A DNA stretch of 13,521 nucleotides from Saprospiraceae bacterium (GTDB taxonomy: Bacteria; Bacteroidota; Bacteroidia; Bacteroidales; JAIPBB01), in the NCBI GenBank assembly GCA_021739805.1, contig JAIPBB010000130.1, positions 1 through 13,521 of the forward strand, given 5' to 3'. Positions 1 to 7,510 of this stretch are shown here, one piece after another. The translations under genes were made by a program, and so were the position numbers. Below the pieces are notes generated by a model. The model was given only the letters and a program-made list of their open reading frames with translations. It did no database searches and had not been told where the DNA came from. Position 1 is the stretch's first letter. Each line of letters starts with the position of its first letter.

Positions 1-166
1 CCATTTAGCCACTATTTGAATAAAATATTTTATACCCAAAAAAGCAATCCATTGTAAATTATACCTTTATGATTTCAGGTATATGGTTAGATTCTGCAAA
101 ATTGATGAAAAAGAAAATTTAGTGGTAAACTTGGGTTAGATAAAATTTGGTTTCATTATCAAATTA

Positions 167-1288
167 TTACAACTCTGGCAGCTTATCAATAGCCTCATCT
201 TTCTTTTTATCTATCAGCTTGGCATATATCTGGGTCGATTGCAGGTCTTTTTGACCGAGGAGTTTGCTTACGGTGTAGATATCAATATCATTTGTCAGGC
301 ATAATGTAGCAAAGGTATGCCTGGCGCAATGGAAGGTTATCTTTTTGCTGATACCGGCTGCTTCTACCCATCTTCTCAAGTGTTTATTTACTGCTTTATT
401 ATCTATCAGAGTGAATACATTATCTGAACCTTTCTGCAACACTTTTTGTTCGTCTATGATCTTTAAGGCAATAGGATGCAGTTTCATCCTTTCATCTTCC
501 TGGGTTTTGGATTGTCTTATATATAGGTAACCACCATTAATCTGCTTAAAGGTTAGCTTCCCCAGATCTCCAAATCTTAATCCTGAGAAGCAGGAAAAAA
601 TAAATGTATTTTTAACCTGCACTCTGTTCATGGGAGTATCAGCCAATATTTTGATCTCTTCAAAACTAAGAAATTCTCGCTGCCTTTCTCTGTTTTGGTT
701 TAACTTCACATCACCATTTGACACTGCTTCTACGGCAGGATTGGAATTAATAACCTCGTCTCTCACCAGTTGATTGAGAGCTGTTTTAAAAACTATGTAA
801 TAAACCTTAGGTGTTGAATTATTACCATTATCATTCAGATAGGTGTAAAAATTGCTGCAGAATCTCTTGTCGATATCTTTTATGGCAATTTTACCACCAG
901 TAAAGGTGATCAGGTGTTTATAAAGCGAGAGCCATTTCTTTTGAGTACTGCCCTTTCTCTTTAGTGCCAGGGAATGAAAATATTCCAGGAAGTCAGCATT
1001 GGACAGCATATTCTTTTTTGTGGTTAAGCCTGTATCATTTAGTAGAAGCTCTGTTTCCAGTTTATCTCTGTAGGTTATGATGTACCTGATGGTTTCCTGG
1101 TCTTTGATATGGTTCTTCTTATCACCCACTATGTATTTATTGAGATATTTATAATTTCTTTTACCATCTTGCCAAAGGTCAAGATAGATGCTGTATTTAT
1201 TAGCTGTGCCTTTCCTTAAGCGGATCTTAATCTGCTTCGCCTTATTAGCTGCCTTAATAAGTTTTTTCATTTTATCTATCGCTTCCAT
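167..1288 (-). CDS. Tyrosine recombinase (phage/ICE-type integrase)
   Basis: A site-specific tyrosine recombinase of 373 residues that would catalyse integration and excision of a mobile element. The architecture is the one usual for Bacteroidota-type integrases: a basic N-terminal arm-binding region (about 15-75), a SAM-like core-binding domain (about 95-190) and a C-terminal catalytic domain (about 205-365). Visible catalytic residues are R238 (in GLRFGDL), K261 (RQSKTQ), H320 and R323 (HCARHTF), and the nucleophile Y355 (STQIYAKL). The residue usually His/Trp before the nucleophile is Gln here (LLGQK, Q346). The ATG at 1288 has a GGAGG seven bases upstream. The gene runs away from tRNA-Arg, whose 3' end lies 165 bp upstream, so it most likely belongs to an element integrated in that tRNA gene and extending left beyond the window. 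No excisionase gene is visible. The 166 bases left of the gene show no recognisable feature. Confidence 0.95.
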   Translation of the reverse strand: MEAIDKMKKLIKAANKAKQIKIRLRKGTANKYSIYLDLWQDGKRNYKYLNKYIVGDKKNHIKDQETIRYIITYRDKLETELLLNDTGLTTKKNMLSNADFLEYFHSLALKRKGSTQKKWLSLYKHLITFTGGKIAIKDIDKRFCSNFYTYLNDNGNNSTPKVYYIVFKTALNQLVRDEVINSNPAVEAVSNGDVKLNQNRERQREFLSFEEIKILADTPMNRVQVKNTFIFSCFSGLRFGDLGKLTFKQINGGYLYIRQSKTQEDERMKLHPIALKIIDEQKVLQKGSDNVFTLIDNKAVNKHLRRWVEAAGISKKITFHCARHTFATLCLTNDIDIYTVSKLLGQKDLQSTQIYAKLIDKKKDEAIDKLPEL

Positions 1289-1310
1289 AGTTTAACCTCC
1301 AAGGACAGTA

Positions 1311-1378
1311 TTTTATATTAGCAACAAAATAGCAACAAAAATATCAAAAATATTGGTATTTATTGGTAACTATTGTGA
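1311..1378 (-). promoter_or_regulatory. Integrase upstream region: candidate -10 box and helically phased direct repeats
   Basis: Just upstream of the integrase lie AGCAACAAAA at 1320-1329 and again at 1331-1340 (11-bp period). These are followed by TATTGGTA at 1351-1358 and 1361-1368 and a related TATTGTGA at 1371 (10-bp period). A -10-like TATAAA (minus strand) sits at 1312-1317, so the first repeat pair covers the -35 zone. Helical phasing suggests protein binding. Integrase arm-type sites or autoregulatory operators are the natural guess, but no binding consensus is known to me for this protein. Confidence 0.4.
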
Positions 1379-1452
1379 TACAATGTGAAGGTGCTTATTA
1401 TCGGGGAATCGCTATAAATGCCGTTATAATGGGCTAAATCAGCTAATAATAA

Positions 1453-1529
1453 TGGCGCCCCAGACGCGATTCGAACACATGACCTTTTCCTTAGGAGGGA
1501 ACTGCTCTATCCTGCTGAGCTACTGGGGC
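1453..1529 (-). tRNA. tRNA-Arg (anticodon CCT)
   Basis: The minus strand folds into a complete cloverleaf. The 7-bp acceptor is GCCCCAG/CTGGGGC and the D stem is GCTC/GAGC. The anticodon arm has loop CTCCTAA, giving anticodon CCT, which reads AGG (Arg). The T arm has loop TTCGAAT, closed by ATGTG/CGCGT with two G-U pairs. The discriminator is G, followed by a gene-encoded CCA at 1453-1455. The first anticodon-stem pair is a G-A mismatch. The 3' end faces the integrase, the usual geometry when a tRNA 3' end serves as an attachment site. Confidence 0.95.
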
Positions 1530-1584
1530 GCTCTGCTGATACCCAGAAATTCCGCTGTTTGCTTAGTGTCAAGAATTTAGTCTG

Positions 1585-1686
1585 TTAGAGTGCATTTTGC
1601 TGAGAGAGTATTCTGTCTATTACATTTTCATCGATAGTGGATACACCATCATCAATATTGCCAATTTCAGCTAAATTAGCAAAATA
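1585..1686 (-). pseudogene. 3' fragment of an unidentified coding sequence
   Basis: Between the terminator and the tRNA gene, the minus strand has an open stretch of about 33 codons ending in TAA at 1585-1587. It reads YFANLAEIGNIDDGV and continues to a terminus NVIDRILSQQNAL. It has no start codon or ribosome binding site, but its composition looks like the amphipathic acidic C-terminus of a real protein rather than random AT-rich DNA. It happens to share the reading frame of the lipoprotein upstream, with that gene's TAG and a terminator in between. It is probably a decayed gene end; the family is not recognised. Confidence 0.4.
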
Positions 1687-1688
1687 TG

Positions 1689-1726
1689 AAAAAAAAATGG
1701 CAGATGAAAAAAAACACCTGCCATTT
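1689..1726 (-). terminator. Rho-independent terminator after the lipoprotein gene
   Basis: On the minus strand a perfect 9-bp stem AAATGGCAG/CTGCCATTT encloses a 14-base T-rich loop. A run of nine T residues continues directly from the stem. It lies 15 bases after the lipoprotein stop codon and closes the two-gene unit 2819-1741. Confidence 0.85.
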
Positions 1727-1740
1727 AATATTCTTCCTGA

Positions 1741-2151
1741 CTACTTGATGATTTTGATTCCTTTCCCTTTTACCGTTACTGTAGTTTCATTATACAAAAA
1801 GGGAATGCCATTTGTTTCTTTAATGAATTTTGGACACAGTAAAGCATCGATTTCATCATTACTATTTATGGCATTAAAGATTGCATTACTTTTTGCCAGA
1901 TCATAATCTGATTTTAATGGTAAAGTAGAAGAAAGAAATCCAAAATTATTTTCTCCTTCAATCCTAAAAATCAAAAATGATTTAACTGTTGCTGTCCCGG
2001 TTATATCTTTAACTATTTCATATTCTGAACTTGTTAAAGGAGCTAACTCCAGGTTTTTAATGCCAACATGTTGTACATTGTTATAATTTGATGAACACCC
2101 AGTTAATAGTAACACAGTTACTACAACTAATAATAATACCACTCTTCTCAT
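1741..2151 (-). CDS. Small lipoprotein, possibly DUF6567/TRL-like
   Basis: A 136-residue lipoprotein. It starts with a basic-hydrophobic signal peptide and a lipobox LLTGC, with the modified Cys at 19, so it should be anchored in a membrane facing the periplasm. The mature part has ITGTATVKSFLIF (about 50-62), a helix SDYDLAKSNAIFNAINS, then DALLCPKF and a C-terminal strand TVTVKGKGIKI. Small lipoproteins with a 'GTA' strand, a K/A-rich helix and a 'DAL..P' plus 'VTVKGKAIKI' ending are known in Bacteroidota (DUF6567 or TRL-like families). That assignment is from memory and tentative. The ATG at 2151 has a GGAGGG at five bases, and this site fits in the 11-bp gap after the upstream beta-barrel gene, so the two are co-transcribed. 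A strong terminator follows. Confidence 0.8.
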   Translation of the reverse strand: MRRVVLLLVVVTVLLLTGCSSNYNNVQHVGIKNLELAPLTSSEYEIVKDITGTATVKSFLIFRIEGENNFGFLSSTLPLKSDYDLAKSNAIFNAINSNDEIDALLCPKFIKETNGIPFLYNETTVTVKGKGIKIIK

Positions 2152-2162
2152 TTTCCCTCCTA

Positions 2163-2819
2163 TTAGAATTTATAAGAAATTATTAAACTGCTCTGAAAAT
2201 CATAAACCTCTGAAACATCTATTTCACCAATGTGGTCAAATTCAAACTTAGGTGCTAAATACCATATCTGAGAACCATATTCAAAACCAAGATTAAGATG
2301 TTTGGTCAGTTCCAGATTAGCTCCAAGATTAAAATCTATTGATGGACTGAATAAAAAAGCATTATCAGTATCTGAATAACCAGAAATAAGATTAGTTTCG
2401 TCTAATGGCCTATAATCTTTAAACTCATAAAAATATTCTATATAATTGAAATTATGGTAAACAGAAAAATAAATTATATCACTAAAATAGAATTTCGAAC
2501 CGCATAAGAAAGATAGATGTGAAAGGGTTTCTTTATAATATCGTGTTTCATTTTCCATATAAACTACTCTGTAACAAAATTCTAATCCATCTTTTTCCTG
2601 ATATTTTATTACAGAACCAAAACCACTAAAATTATTCATGTTGTTCCTGCTGTATTGAATGCTCCAGTCTATTTCACCTGGTTGCTGATTGTCCAAGTTA
2701 TCTAATGTATATATATCTAAACCATGGACATCTAAATCAAATTCTCCATTCTCCTCGGCATAGCAAGAAAAGGTTGCAAGTATGATAAGAATTAAAATAA
2801 ATATAGACTTCGATTTCAT
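2163..2819 (-). CDS. Small outer-membrane beta-barrel protein
   Basis: A 218-residue exported protein. I choose the ATG at 2819, not the in-frame start 60 bases upstream. The 2819 start has a GAGGAG six bases before it and opens directly with a signal peptide (MKSKSIFILILIILATFSCYA, cleavage expected after CYA near residue 21). The mature chain alternates polar and aromatic/hydrophobic residues in many short strands, such as IDWSIQYSR, LEFCYRVVYM, YFSDIIYFSVYHNF and LNLGFEYGS. It ends in SSLIISYKF with a terminal Phe. This is the signature recognised by the barrel assembly machinery, so a small barrel in the outer membrane is likely. The exact family is not recognised. It forms an operon with the lipoprotein 11 bp downstream; such pairs often act together at the envelope, but no specific role can be read. 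Confidence 0.75.
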   Translation of the reverse strand: MKSKSIFILILIILATFSCYAEENGEFDLDVHGLDIYTLDNLDNQQPGEIDWSIQYSRNNMNNFSGFGSVIKYQEKDGLEFCYRVVYMENETRYYKETLSHLSFLCGSKFYFSDIIYFSVYHNFNYIEYFYEFKDYRPLDETNLISGYSDTDNAFLFSPSIDFNLGANLELTKHLNLGFEYGSQIWYLAPKFEFDHIGEIDVSEVYDFQSSLIISYKF

Positions 2820-3377
2820 GAAAAACTCCTCATAATACCCAATTTCAATTTTACTTTGCTGATTAATTATTTCTATCATCCCTTTTTACAAAAATAACTA
2901 ATCACCGATACAATTTAAAAAAAATACATAATAACAAACTAAATTTATTTAGTAATAATGACTATTACCTGTCAAGTATATTTTTTTTCACTCCCATCCC
3001 CCCGAAATTGCTTTCATTGAAGGTCACTGAAAGAAGCAGAAGACCATTCTAATTAACCCCAAATTCATTTGATGTCAATAATGTGCGAACGATGTGTAGT
3101 CACTTCAGTGACTTCTACATAAATTAGAGTTATATGCAAATGAAATCATATTGGTAATCATATTTATCCGAAATGGTTGAAGCCACTACACCGGGTTCAA
3201 GTTCGCTTTCCACCAGCTATGCCAGTATTTTCAATTAATAAATACATGAATTTAATATTTTTCTGGACTGTTATATGATCATCGAAGATCATTATATATT
3301 CATCCAGACTCAATATGAAACCAAATCTACTACACATTTGTTATGCTGCAATGAGTAAAATCAATTATGAAATCCCA
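2820..3377. other. Intergenic region without a convincing gene
   Basis: About 560 bases between two minus-strand units. The first part (2880-2990) is very AT-rich and could hold the promoter of the beta-barrel gene, but no clear consensus stands out. At 3099-3112 GTCACT and AGTGAC form a short inverted repeat with a 2-base centre. At 3175-3235 there is a GC-richer island with a 28-codon open stretch on the minus strand (ending in TAA at 3130-3132) that lacks a start. At 3262-3308 there is a longer hairpin, listed separately. No terminator is seen for the kinase gene that ends at 3378. Confidence 0.5.
3262..3308. repeat. Two-tier imperfect hairpin
   Basis: The outer arms TCTGGA/TCCAGA (3262-3267 and 3303-3308) enclose inner arms ATGATC/GATCAT with loop ATCGAA. 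The inner stem is extended by a bulged TATA/TATATA segment. There is no T-run on either strand, so it is not a canonical terminator. It lies about 70 bases past the kinase stop codon and might stabilise the transcript end or serve as an operator. Confidence 0.5.
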
Positions 3378-4319
3378 TTAATAATAATATTTATTGAAAA
3401 CTGACTCCAGAAATTTAATTCTTTCCATATCGATCCTGGGTATTTCATCTTTATTAAATTTCTGCCCCATTTCACTCATAAAATCTACGCAACTAATTGC
3501 AGTATAAAAATCAAGAATTTTGAGTTCTGTATCACTAAGATTGTATTCTTTAATGATAAATTCGATATAATCTAAATTACTTCTTTGTGAAATTAGTGCC
3601 ATTCTTGTAAGTGCCAGATGTTGCAGTTTATCCCCAAAGCATACTTCATCAATATCACAAATACCGGTAAGTGCTCCACCAAAGATCATCACATTCTTTG
3701 TTGTAATATCATCAAGAAATGGGAAAGGCTGGATTTCTTCAAAATACTCGTCAAACTCTGCAAGTTTCAACAAGAGCAAATCCACATATTTCAGATCAAA
3801 GATACCTGTCTCTTCAAGTCTTCGTTTAGATCTTATAATTGAATTGTGAATAATAATTTTCCAGCTTGTATTGCCTTTTAAATTTTCATCAAAGTATTTT
3901 ATTGCATACCCAAAATAGTTGTTAGGTTTTAAGTGTGATATCTCATCTTGAATTCCAACTATTTCTTTGGCTAATTTCTCTTTCTCTAAATTAGTCAAAT
4001 CATCATAAACATAACAAAGATCACTTCCTGCCAGTTTCTCGATTATCATATACGGATACTCCAGGTTCTCATCGTAATGCAAAAGCTTGGGTATAGGTAA
4101 ATTCAGGTCAGCAAGGTATTCATTCCAATATATTCCACCTTTTATCAAAGCTGCAGTTTCTTTTCTGCCAATTCGAATCACATATTCAAAGCCGGATTCT
4201 AATTTGATCCTGTAAACGAAATGACAAAGCCCCGTTGTTAATCTTTCTATCTCAATTACAGGTTCATTGTAATGGATTTTTAGGTATTCCCTGGCTAATT
4301 CTGAAAATATTATGCTCAT
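3378..4319 (-). CDS. APH/choline-kinase-fold phosphotransferase
   Basis: A 313-residue kinase-fold protein expected to phosphorylate a small molecule (an antibiotic, sugar, amino alcohol or similar) using ATP or GTP in the cytoplasm. The N-lobe has a nucleotide loop TTGLCHFVYRI (28-38), strand YVIRIGR and helix Glu in YWNEYL. A hinge PYMIIEKLAGSDL (89-101) follows. The catalytic loop is LDDITTKN (202-209): Asp204 and Asn209 match the HxDxxxxN motif, but the His is Leu. The metal-binding segment is GICDIDEVCFGD (219-230). I recall a subfamily with 'PFLDDTTTKNV' loops, so the change is probably a family trait rather than decay. Length is normal for the family. AGGAGAT precedes the ATG at 4319. 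It lies 51 bp after a methyltransferase gene on the same strand, probably in the same transcript. The substrate cannot be read. Confidence 0.85.
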   Translation of the reverse strand: MSIIFSELAREYLKIHYNEPVIEIERLTTGLCHFVYRIKLESGFEYVIRIGRKETAALIKGGIYWNEYLADLNLPIPKLLHYDENLEYPYMIIEKLAGSDLCYVYDDLTNLEKEKLAKEIVGIQDEISHLKPNNYFGYAIKYFDENLKGNTSWKIIIHNSIIRSKRRLEETGIFDLKYVDLLLLKLAEFDEYFEEIQPFPFLDDITTKNVMIFGGALTGICDIDEVCFGDKLQHLALTRMALISQRSNLDYIEFIIKEYNLSDTELKILDFYTAISCVDFMSEMGQKFNKDEIPRIDMERIKFLESVFNKYYY

Positions 4320-4370
4320 TTTATCTCCTATATTTTATGTTCAAACACAGATGCTGAGCTTTATAGCTTG

Positions 4371-5210
4371 TCATTGAATTTTAGCTGTAATTGCAAACTC
4401 CAGAGAATCACTTTCGTATTCAGATCCTGCTACATCAGAATATACTTCAACTATGTTAAAACCATTTTCTTCAAATTCACTTCTTAATGCGTCAATATTA
4501 TAATATTGCAGCCAGTTGTAAACAACACGCTTTCTCGATTTTTCGATTATTGTATATTTATCAAGAATCACTTTTTCTTTATCATACTTAAAGATATTTT
4601 GAAAAGCGTAGTAATCTTCGGGTGACCAGAACTTTGATAACTGGTTAAATTCATATATTGCCTTTTCTTCCTGGTTGTTGTAATAGTTCAATGAATATAC
4701 ATCGAGTAATATTGAGCCATCATTTTTTAGTATCCTTTTGAACTTATTAAGCATGAGTTTCCTTTGCTGGGGGCTTAATGCGCAATAATCGCACATGATC
4801 ATGGTAATTAGGTCAAACTTCTTGGATGATTCATATTCAAGATAATTTGCCTGAATATAATTAATATCCAAATTTTCTTTACTGGCAATTTGTTTTGCGT
4901 ACTCAATGGAACTTTTAGAAAAATCTATACCTGTTACTTTAATTTTATTCCTGGCAAACCGAGTTGTATAAAATCCTGGTCCACAACCAAAATCGATTAG
5001 TTCTGAATCACTATTAAGATTAAAGTGCTCTATTATCCACGCAACTGATTTGTTTATGAAATTAATATTTCTGGAAGAAACATCAATTGATTCATTCAAA
5101 TGATACTCTAACATCTTCTTTGATGTATGCTCATTAGTCCACAATTCTGAAGCGGTATAATACTCAAATGGTCTTGGACGTTTATTGATCTCAAGTAGTT
5201 CCTCAAACAT
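4371..5210 (-). CDS. Class I SAM-dependent methyltransferase
   Basis: A 279-residue methyltransferase that would transfer a methyl group from S-adenosylmethionine. A helical N-terminal part with SELWTNEHTSKKMLEYHL (about 21-38) precedes the Rossmann domain. Motif I is LIDFGCGPGFYTTRFA (71-86), the acidic ribose-binding strand is VTGIDFS (92-98), and the motif IV region is FDLITMIMCDYCALS. A strand with LLDVYS follows, then a long C-terminal insertion rich in Tyr and Trp that may form the substrate site. An ATG lies at 5216, but the GGAG touches it directly. The ATG at 5210 has the same GGAG at six bases, so I use 5210. It is the first gene of a probable operon with the kinase (51-bp gap). Small-molecule methylation is likelier than DNA or RNA methylation, since no target-recognition domain is seen. 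Confidence 0.9.
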   Translation of the reverse strand: MFEELLEINKRPRPFEYYTASELWTNEHTSKKMLEYHLNESIDVSSRNINFINKSVAWIIEHFNLNSDSELIDFGCGPGFYTTRFARNKIKVTGIDFSKSSIEYAKQIASKENLDINYIQANYLEYESSKKFDLITMIMCDYCALSPQQRKLMLNKFKRILKNDGSILLDVYSLNYYNNQEEKAIYEFNQLSKFWSPEDYYAFQNIFKYDKEKVILDKYTIIEKSRKRVVYNWLQYYNIDALRSEFEENGFNIVEVYSDVAGSEYESDSLEFAITAKIQ

Positions 5211-5384
5211 ATTCATCTCCTGTTTTTGTCTCTTCCTTCATTTCCATTCTCCTTATTACATCCTTGTGATATCCTGTTTCTTGTTGTCAAGACAACTTCT
5301 GGTTAATCTGGTATCCTCCCGAAATTTAAAACAGCTTTATCCATATAATAAATATCATCACCACGTCCAATTTCACAATCACGT

Positions 5385-6770
5385 TTAAGTTGTCTTGTAC
5401 AAATACCAATATTTGCATATCTTTTCTAATAATATATAATTACTTTTAAATATTAATGGTAACTTTGATTCATCCTTACAATAAATATAACCAATGCTAT
5501 TATCCAAATGACCTCCTAAACTGAACTCAATAAAACCGGCTTCTTCATTCCTTCCAATATATGACAATTGTAAATTCTTCAATAACTTTGTGTATTTAGA
5601 GTTTTCTTCACTTGCTATCTCAATCGGATCAAACATGATAAGATCAGTTCTATCATCTTTTAGGTACATTTTTAGAAGCCTTTTAAAGTCTCTCTTATTA
5701 TCTTTGAAATATGCTGCTAATTTATTATCTGAGCTTAATTGCAAAAATATACTCTGGGCAAAATATAGCTCTTCAGCAGTTGAATTTTCATTGGCAAGTA
5801 TCTCTTCTGCCATTGGATAATAAAAACCCGGTAATACAAAAGATCGGATTCTGGCAATTTTGATATTATCATATTCTGTGTTTAATTGAACATAGTAATC
5901 TGTGCCATTCCCTGCTTCATCACTTAATGAAACTTTCCAGACCCTGAATTCAGCATAGTTCTTCATGATATTGAATTCCACTGTAACTGTGGAATCAAGA
6001 GAAGCTCCGATATGTTCAAAGTTTTTCTGCCAATCTAATAATTCACCTGTTAGAAAGCATATTTTCTCTTCAAATATTTTATCCCGGAAAAAGCGTTTTA
6101 AAAGCTCTTCATCATTTGTGATTTTGCACTTTGAGCAATCAATCTTCTTTACCCATTTATTCTCGATAAATTCTTTATTGCTGGATTCCATGATCTGATA
6201 TGAATTTGATAAAGTTAAAACCGGCCGAGACAATGTTGTATCTTGCTGCGAATAATAGTAATAAGAAACAGAGTCCGGCAGAAATATATCAGCAAACTTC
6301 GAATGGTGAGCTTGATAAAGAAAATATTCACAGTCTTTTTCATACAGTGAGGATTTTGTATAAATCTTACCTTCAAGTCTTATTATTTCCGTTAAATCAT
6401 TATCGAAAACATAGTGTATATCCTGTAAATAATAGTCAATAGCTGTATTGTTAGATGTTATGGATGAAATTGTAAGACTGTCCTGAACATGTGAAAACAC
6501 CCAGATATTATCTTCCAGAAAAGGAAATTTTGTTATACCGCACATTAATGAATCGGCATTAGTTATGTAGTCCAGTAGATTATAGTCAGTTCTGGGTAGT
6601 GCGTGCATTGTATCATTAAATGTGATAGACTCTGTATAAGTAATTGAATCATAATTGCATATTAAATTCTGATTTTTCATTATCAATTCTTTTACTTTTG
6701 CTTCTGAGATTTGTGTAGCCCAGATGCCTGTAACCAAAGTCGTAAGTATCAAAATTAAGTATTTCTTCAT
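5385..6770 (-). CDS. Exported protein of unknown function
   Basis: A 461-residue protein that I do not recognise. It starts with a typical signal peptide (MKKYLILILTTLVTGIWA, cleavage expected after residue 18), lacks a lipobox and has no later membrane segment, so a periplasmic or secreted location is likely. The N-terminal half (about 30-200) is strand-rich with many Thr/Ser/Tyr. In the middle there is a close cysteine pair, IDCSKCK (about 213-219). The second half is more helical, with a Lys/Asp-rich helical stretch around 345-385, and ends in KYWYLYKTT. There are no zinc-protease, hydrolase or repeat motifs that I can name. The ATG at 6770 has a GGAG seven to eight bases upstream, and the gene stands alone with gaps of about 100 to 175 bases on each side. 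Base composition is as AT-rich as the genes to its left. Confidence 0.75.
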   Translation of the reverse strand: MKKYLILILTTLVTGIWATQISEAKVKELIMKNQNLICNYDSITYTESITFNDTMHALPRTDYNLLDYITNADSLMCGITKFPFLEDNIWVFSHVQDSLTISSITSNNTAIDYYLQDIHYVFDNDLTEIIRLEGKIYTKSSLYEKDCEYFLYQAHHSKFADIFLPDSVSYYYYSQQDTTLSRPVLTLSNSYQIMESSNKEFIENKWVKKIDCSKCKITNDEELLKRFFRDKIFEEKICFLTGELLDWQKNFEHIGASLDSTVTVEFNIMKNYAEFRVWKVSLSDEAGNGTDYYVQLNTEYDNIKIARIRSFVLPGFYYPMAEEILANENSTAEELYFAQSIFLQLSSDNKLAAYFKDNKRDFKRLLKMYLKDDRTDLIMFDPIEIASEENSKYTKLLKNLQLSYIGRNEEAGFIEFSLGGHLDNSIGYIYCKDESKLPLIFKSNYILLEKICKYWYLYKTT

Positions 6771-6870
6771 TTTATTTCTCCATTAAGCAAAATGTCTCAC
6801 ACCTTCCTTCATTTTGGGTATATTATCTTCTTTTTACTCAGCATCTCAGCTTCAATATGATGCTCCCTTC

Positions 6871-7299
6871 TTAAGGAGCACAAACAGTCAGCTTTTTCTG
6901 ATAATAATCCTTTTTCACCTGACCGGCTTTTTCCTTTGCCCACTCTTCCAATCCCATTTTACGGATCAGGCAAAGATTAAATATTTTAGTATTATGCGGT
7001 ACAATAGCCGCTTTATCCGCATAAGGATGCAGCCTGTCACAGGGAAACTCATCTCCACACTCAGCACAGGTATGAATTCCCTTAGACTCTGTACACAGAT
7101 AAGTCCCACACTGCCAGGTATTACCGATAAACTTGATCTCTCCTACCATCGCCCGGCAGCCTTCACAAAATGCCTGCTCCTCAGGAATATTCATCCGCTG
7201 TGCCAGATTCTTCCGTAATTCCAGATTGTCTTTAGCCAGATACCCCGGACAATTAAAACAATCAATCCCGCAAGGGGCTGTCAGATACTTATAATCCAT
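6871..7299 (-). CDS. DUF3795-type cysteine-rich protein
   Basis: A 142-residue cytoplasmic protein with twelve cysteines, several in metal-site spacing. They are C10-x3-C14-x2-C17 (APCGIDCFNCPGYLA), C45-x2-C48 (FCEGC), C64 and C69 (CGTYLC), C78-x2-C81 and C87 (FPCDRL), plus C110 and C140. The opening 'APCGIDC..CPGY' and later 'FPCDRLHP' and 'PHNTKIFNL' match what I know of the DUF3795 family of presumed metal- or cluster-binding proteins of unknown function. A GTG at 7305 is also in frame but lies one base from the GGAG. The ATG at 7299 has it at seven bases and is preferred. The stop codon sits inside a short inverted repeat (TGCTCC/GGAGCA, 6861-6880) without a T-run. Its GC content looks higher than that of the genes to its left. 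Confidence 0.88.
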   Translation of the reverse strand: MDYKYLTAPCGIDCFNCPGYLAKDNLELRKNLAQRMNIPEEQAFCEGCRAMVGEIKFIGNTWQCGTYLCTESKGIHTCAECGDEFPCDRLHPYADKAAIVPHNTKIFNLCLIRKMGLEEWAKEKAGQVKKDYYQKKLTVCAP

Positions 7300-7387
7300 C
7301 TTCACACTCCATATTATTTTTTATATTTATCCTAATTTATTTTCTATAAAATTACTATGTATGTCAAATAAAATCATAATAAAGCCA

Positions 7388-7471
7388 TCCATTCTGTCCA
7401 TAATGTCTATTATGTCCATAATGCCCATCAATTGAGTTTACCGTGTTCACCATGTTCACTTAGTTTACGGA
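7388..7471. repeat. 9-bp-phased degenerate tandem array (TCCATAATG then GTTCACCAT type)
   Basis: Five consecutive 9-mers run from 7388 to 7432: TCCATTCTG, TCCATAATG, TCTATTATG, TCCATAATG and CCCATCAAT. After three bases four more follow from 7436 to 7471: GTTTACCGT, GTTCACCAT, GTTCACTTA and GTTTACGGA. The unit length is constant but the sequence family switches. No coding frame uses it. Confidence 0.75.
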
Positions 7472-7510
7472 AAACATTCTCTGATAATTATCCCCAGCGG
7501 GAAATAGGTT

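Noticed and set aside
3187..3215. tRNA-like string ending in TTCCACCA with GGTTCAAGT
   Set aside because: The T stem does not pair and no acceptor, D arm or anticodon arm can be built, so it is at most a chance resemblance.
3130..3216. A 28-codon open minus-strand stretch ending in TAA, with protein-like residues
   Set aside because: It has no start codon and no recognisable motif. It is weaker than the fragment at 1585-1686, so it is mentioned only in the gap description.
6814..7218. A 134-codon plus-strand open frame
   Set aside because: It lies opposite the DUF3795 gene, whose conserved cysteine motifs and ribosome binding site make it the real one.
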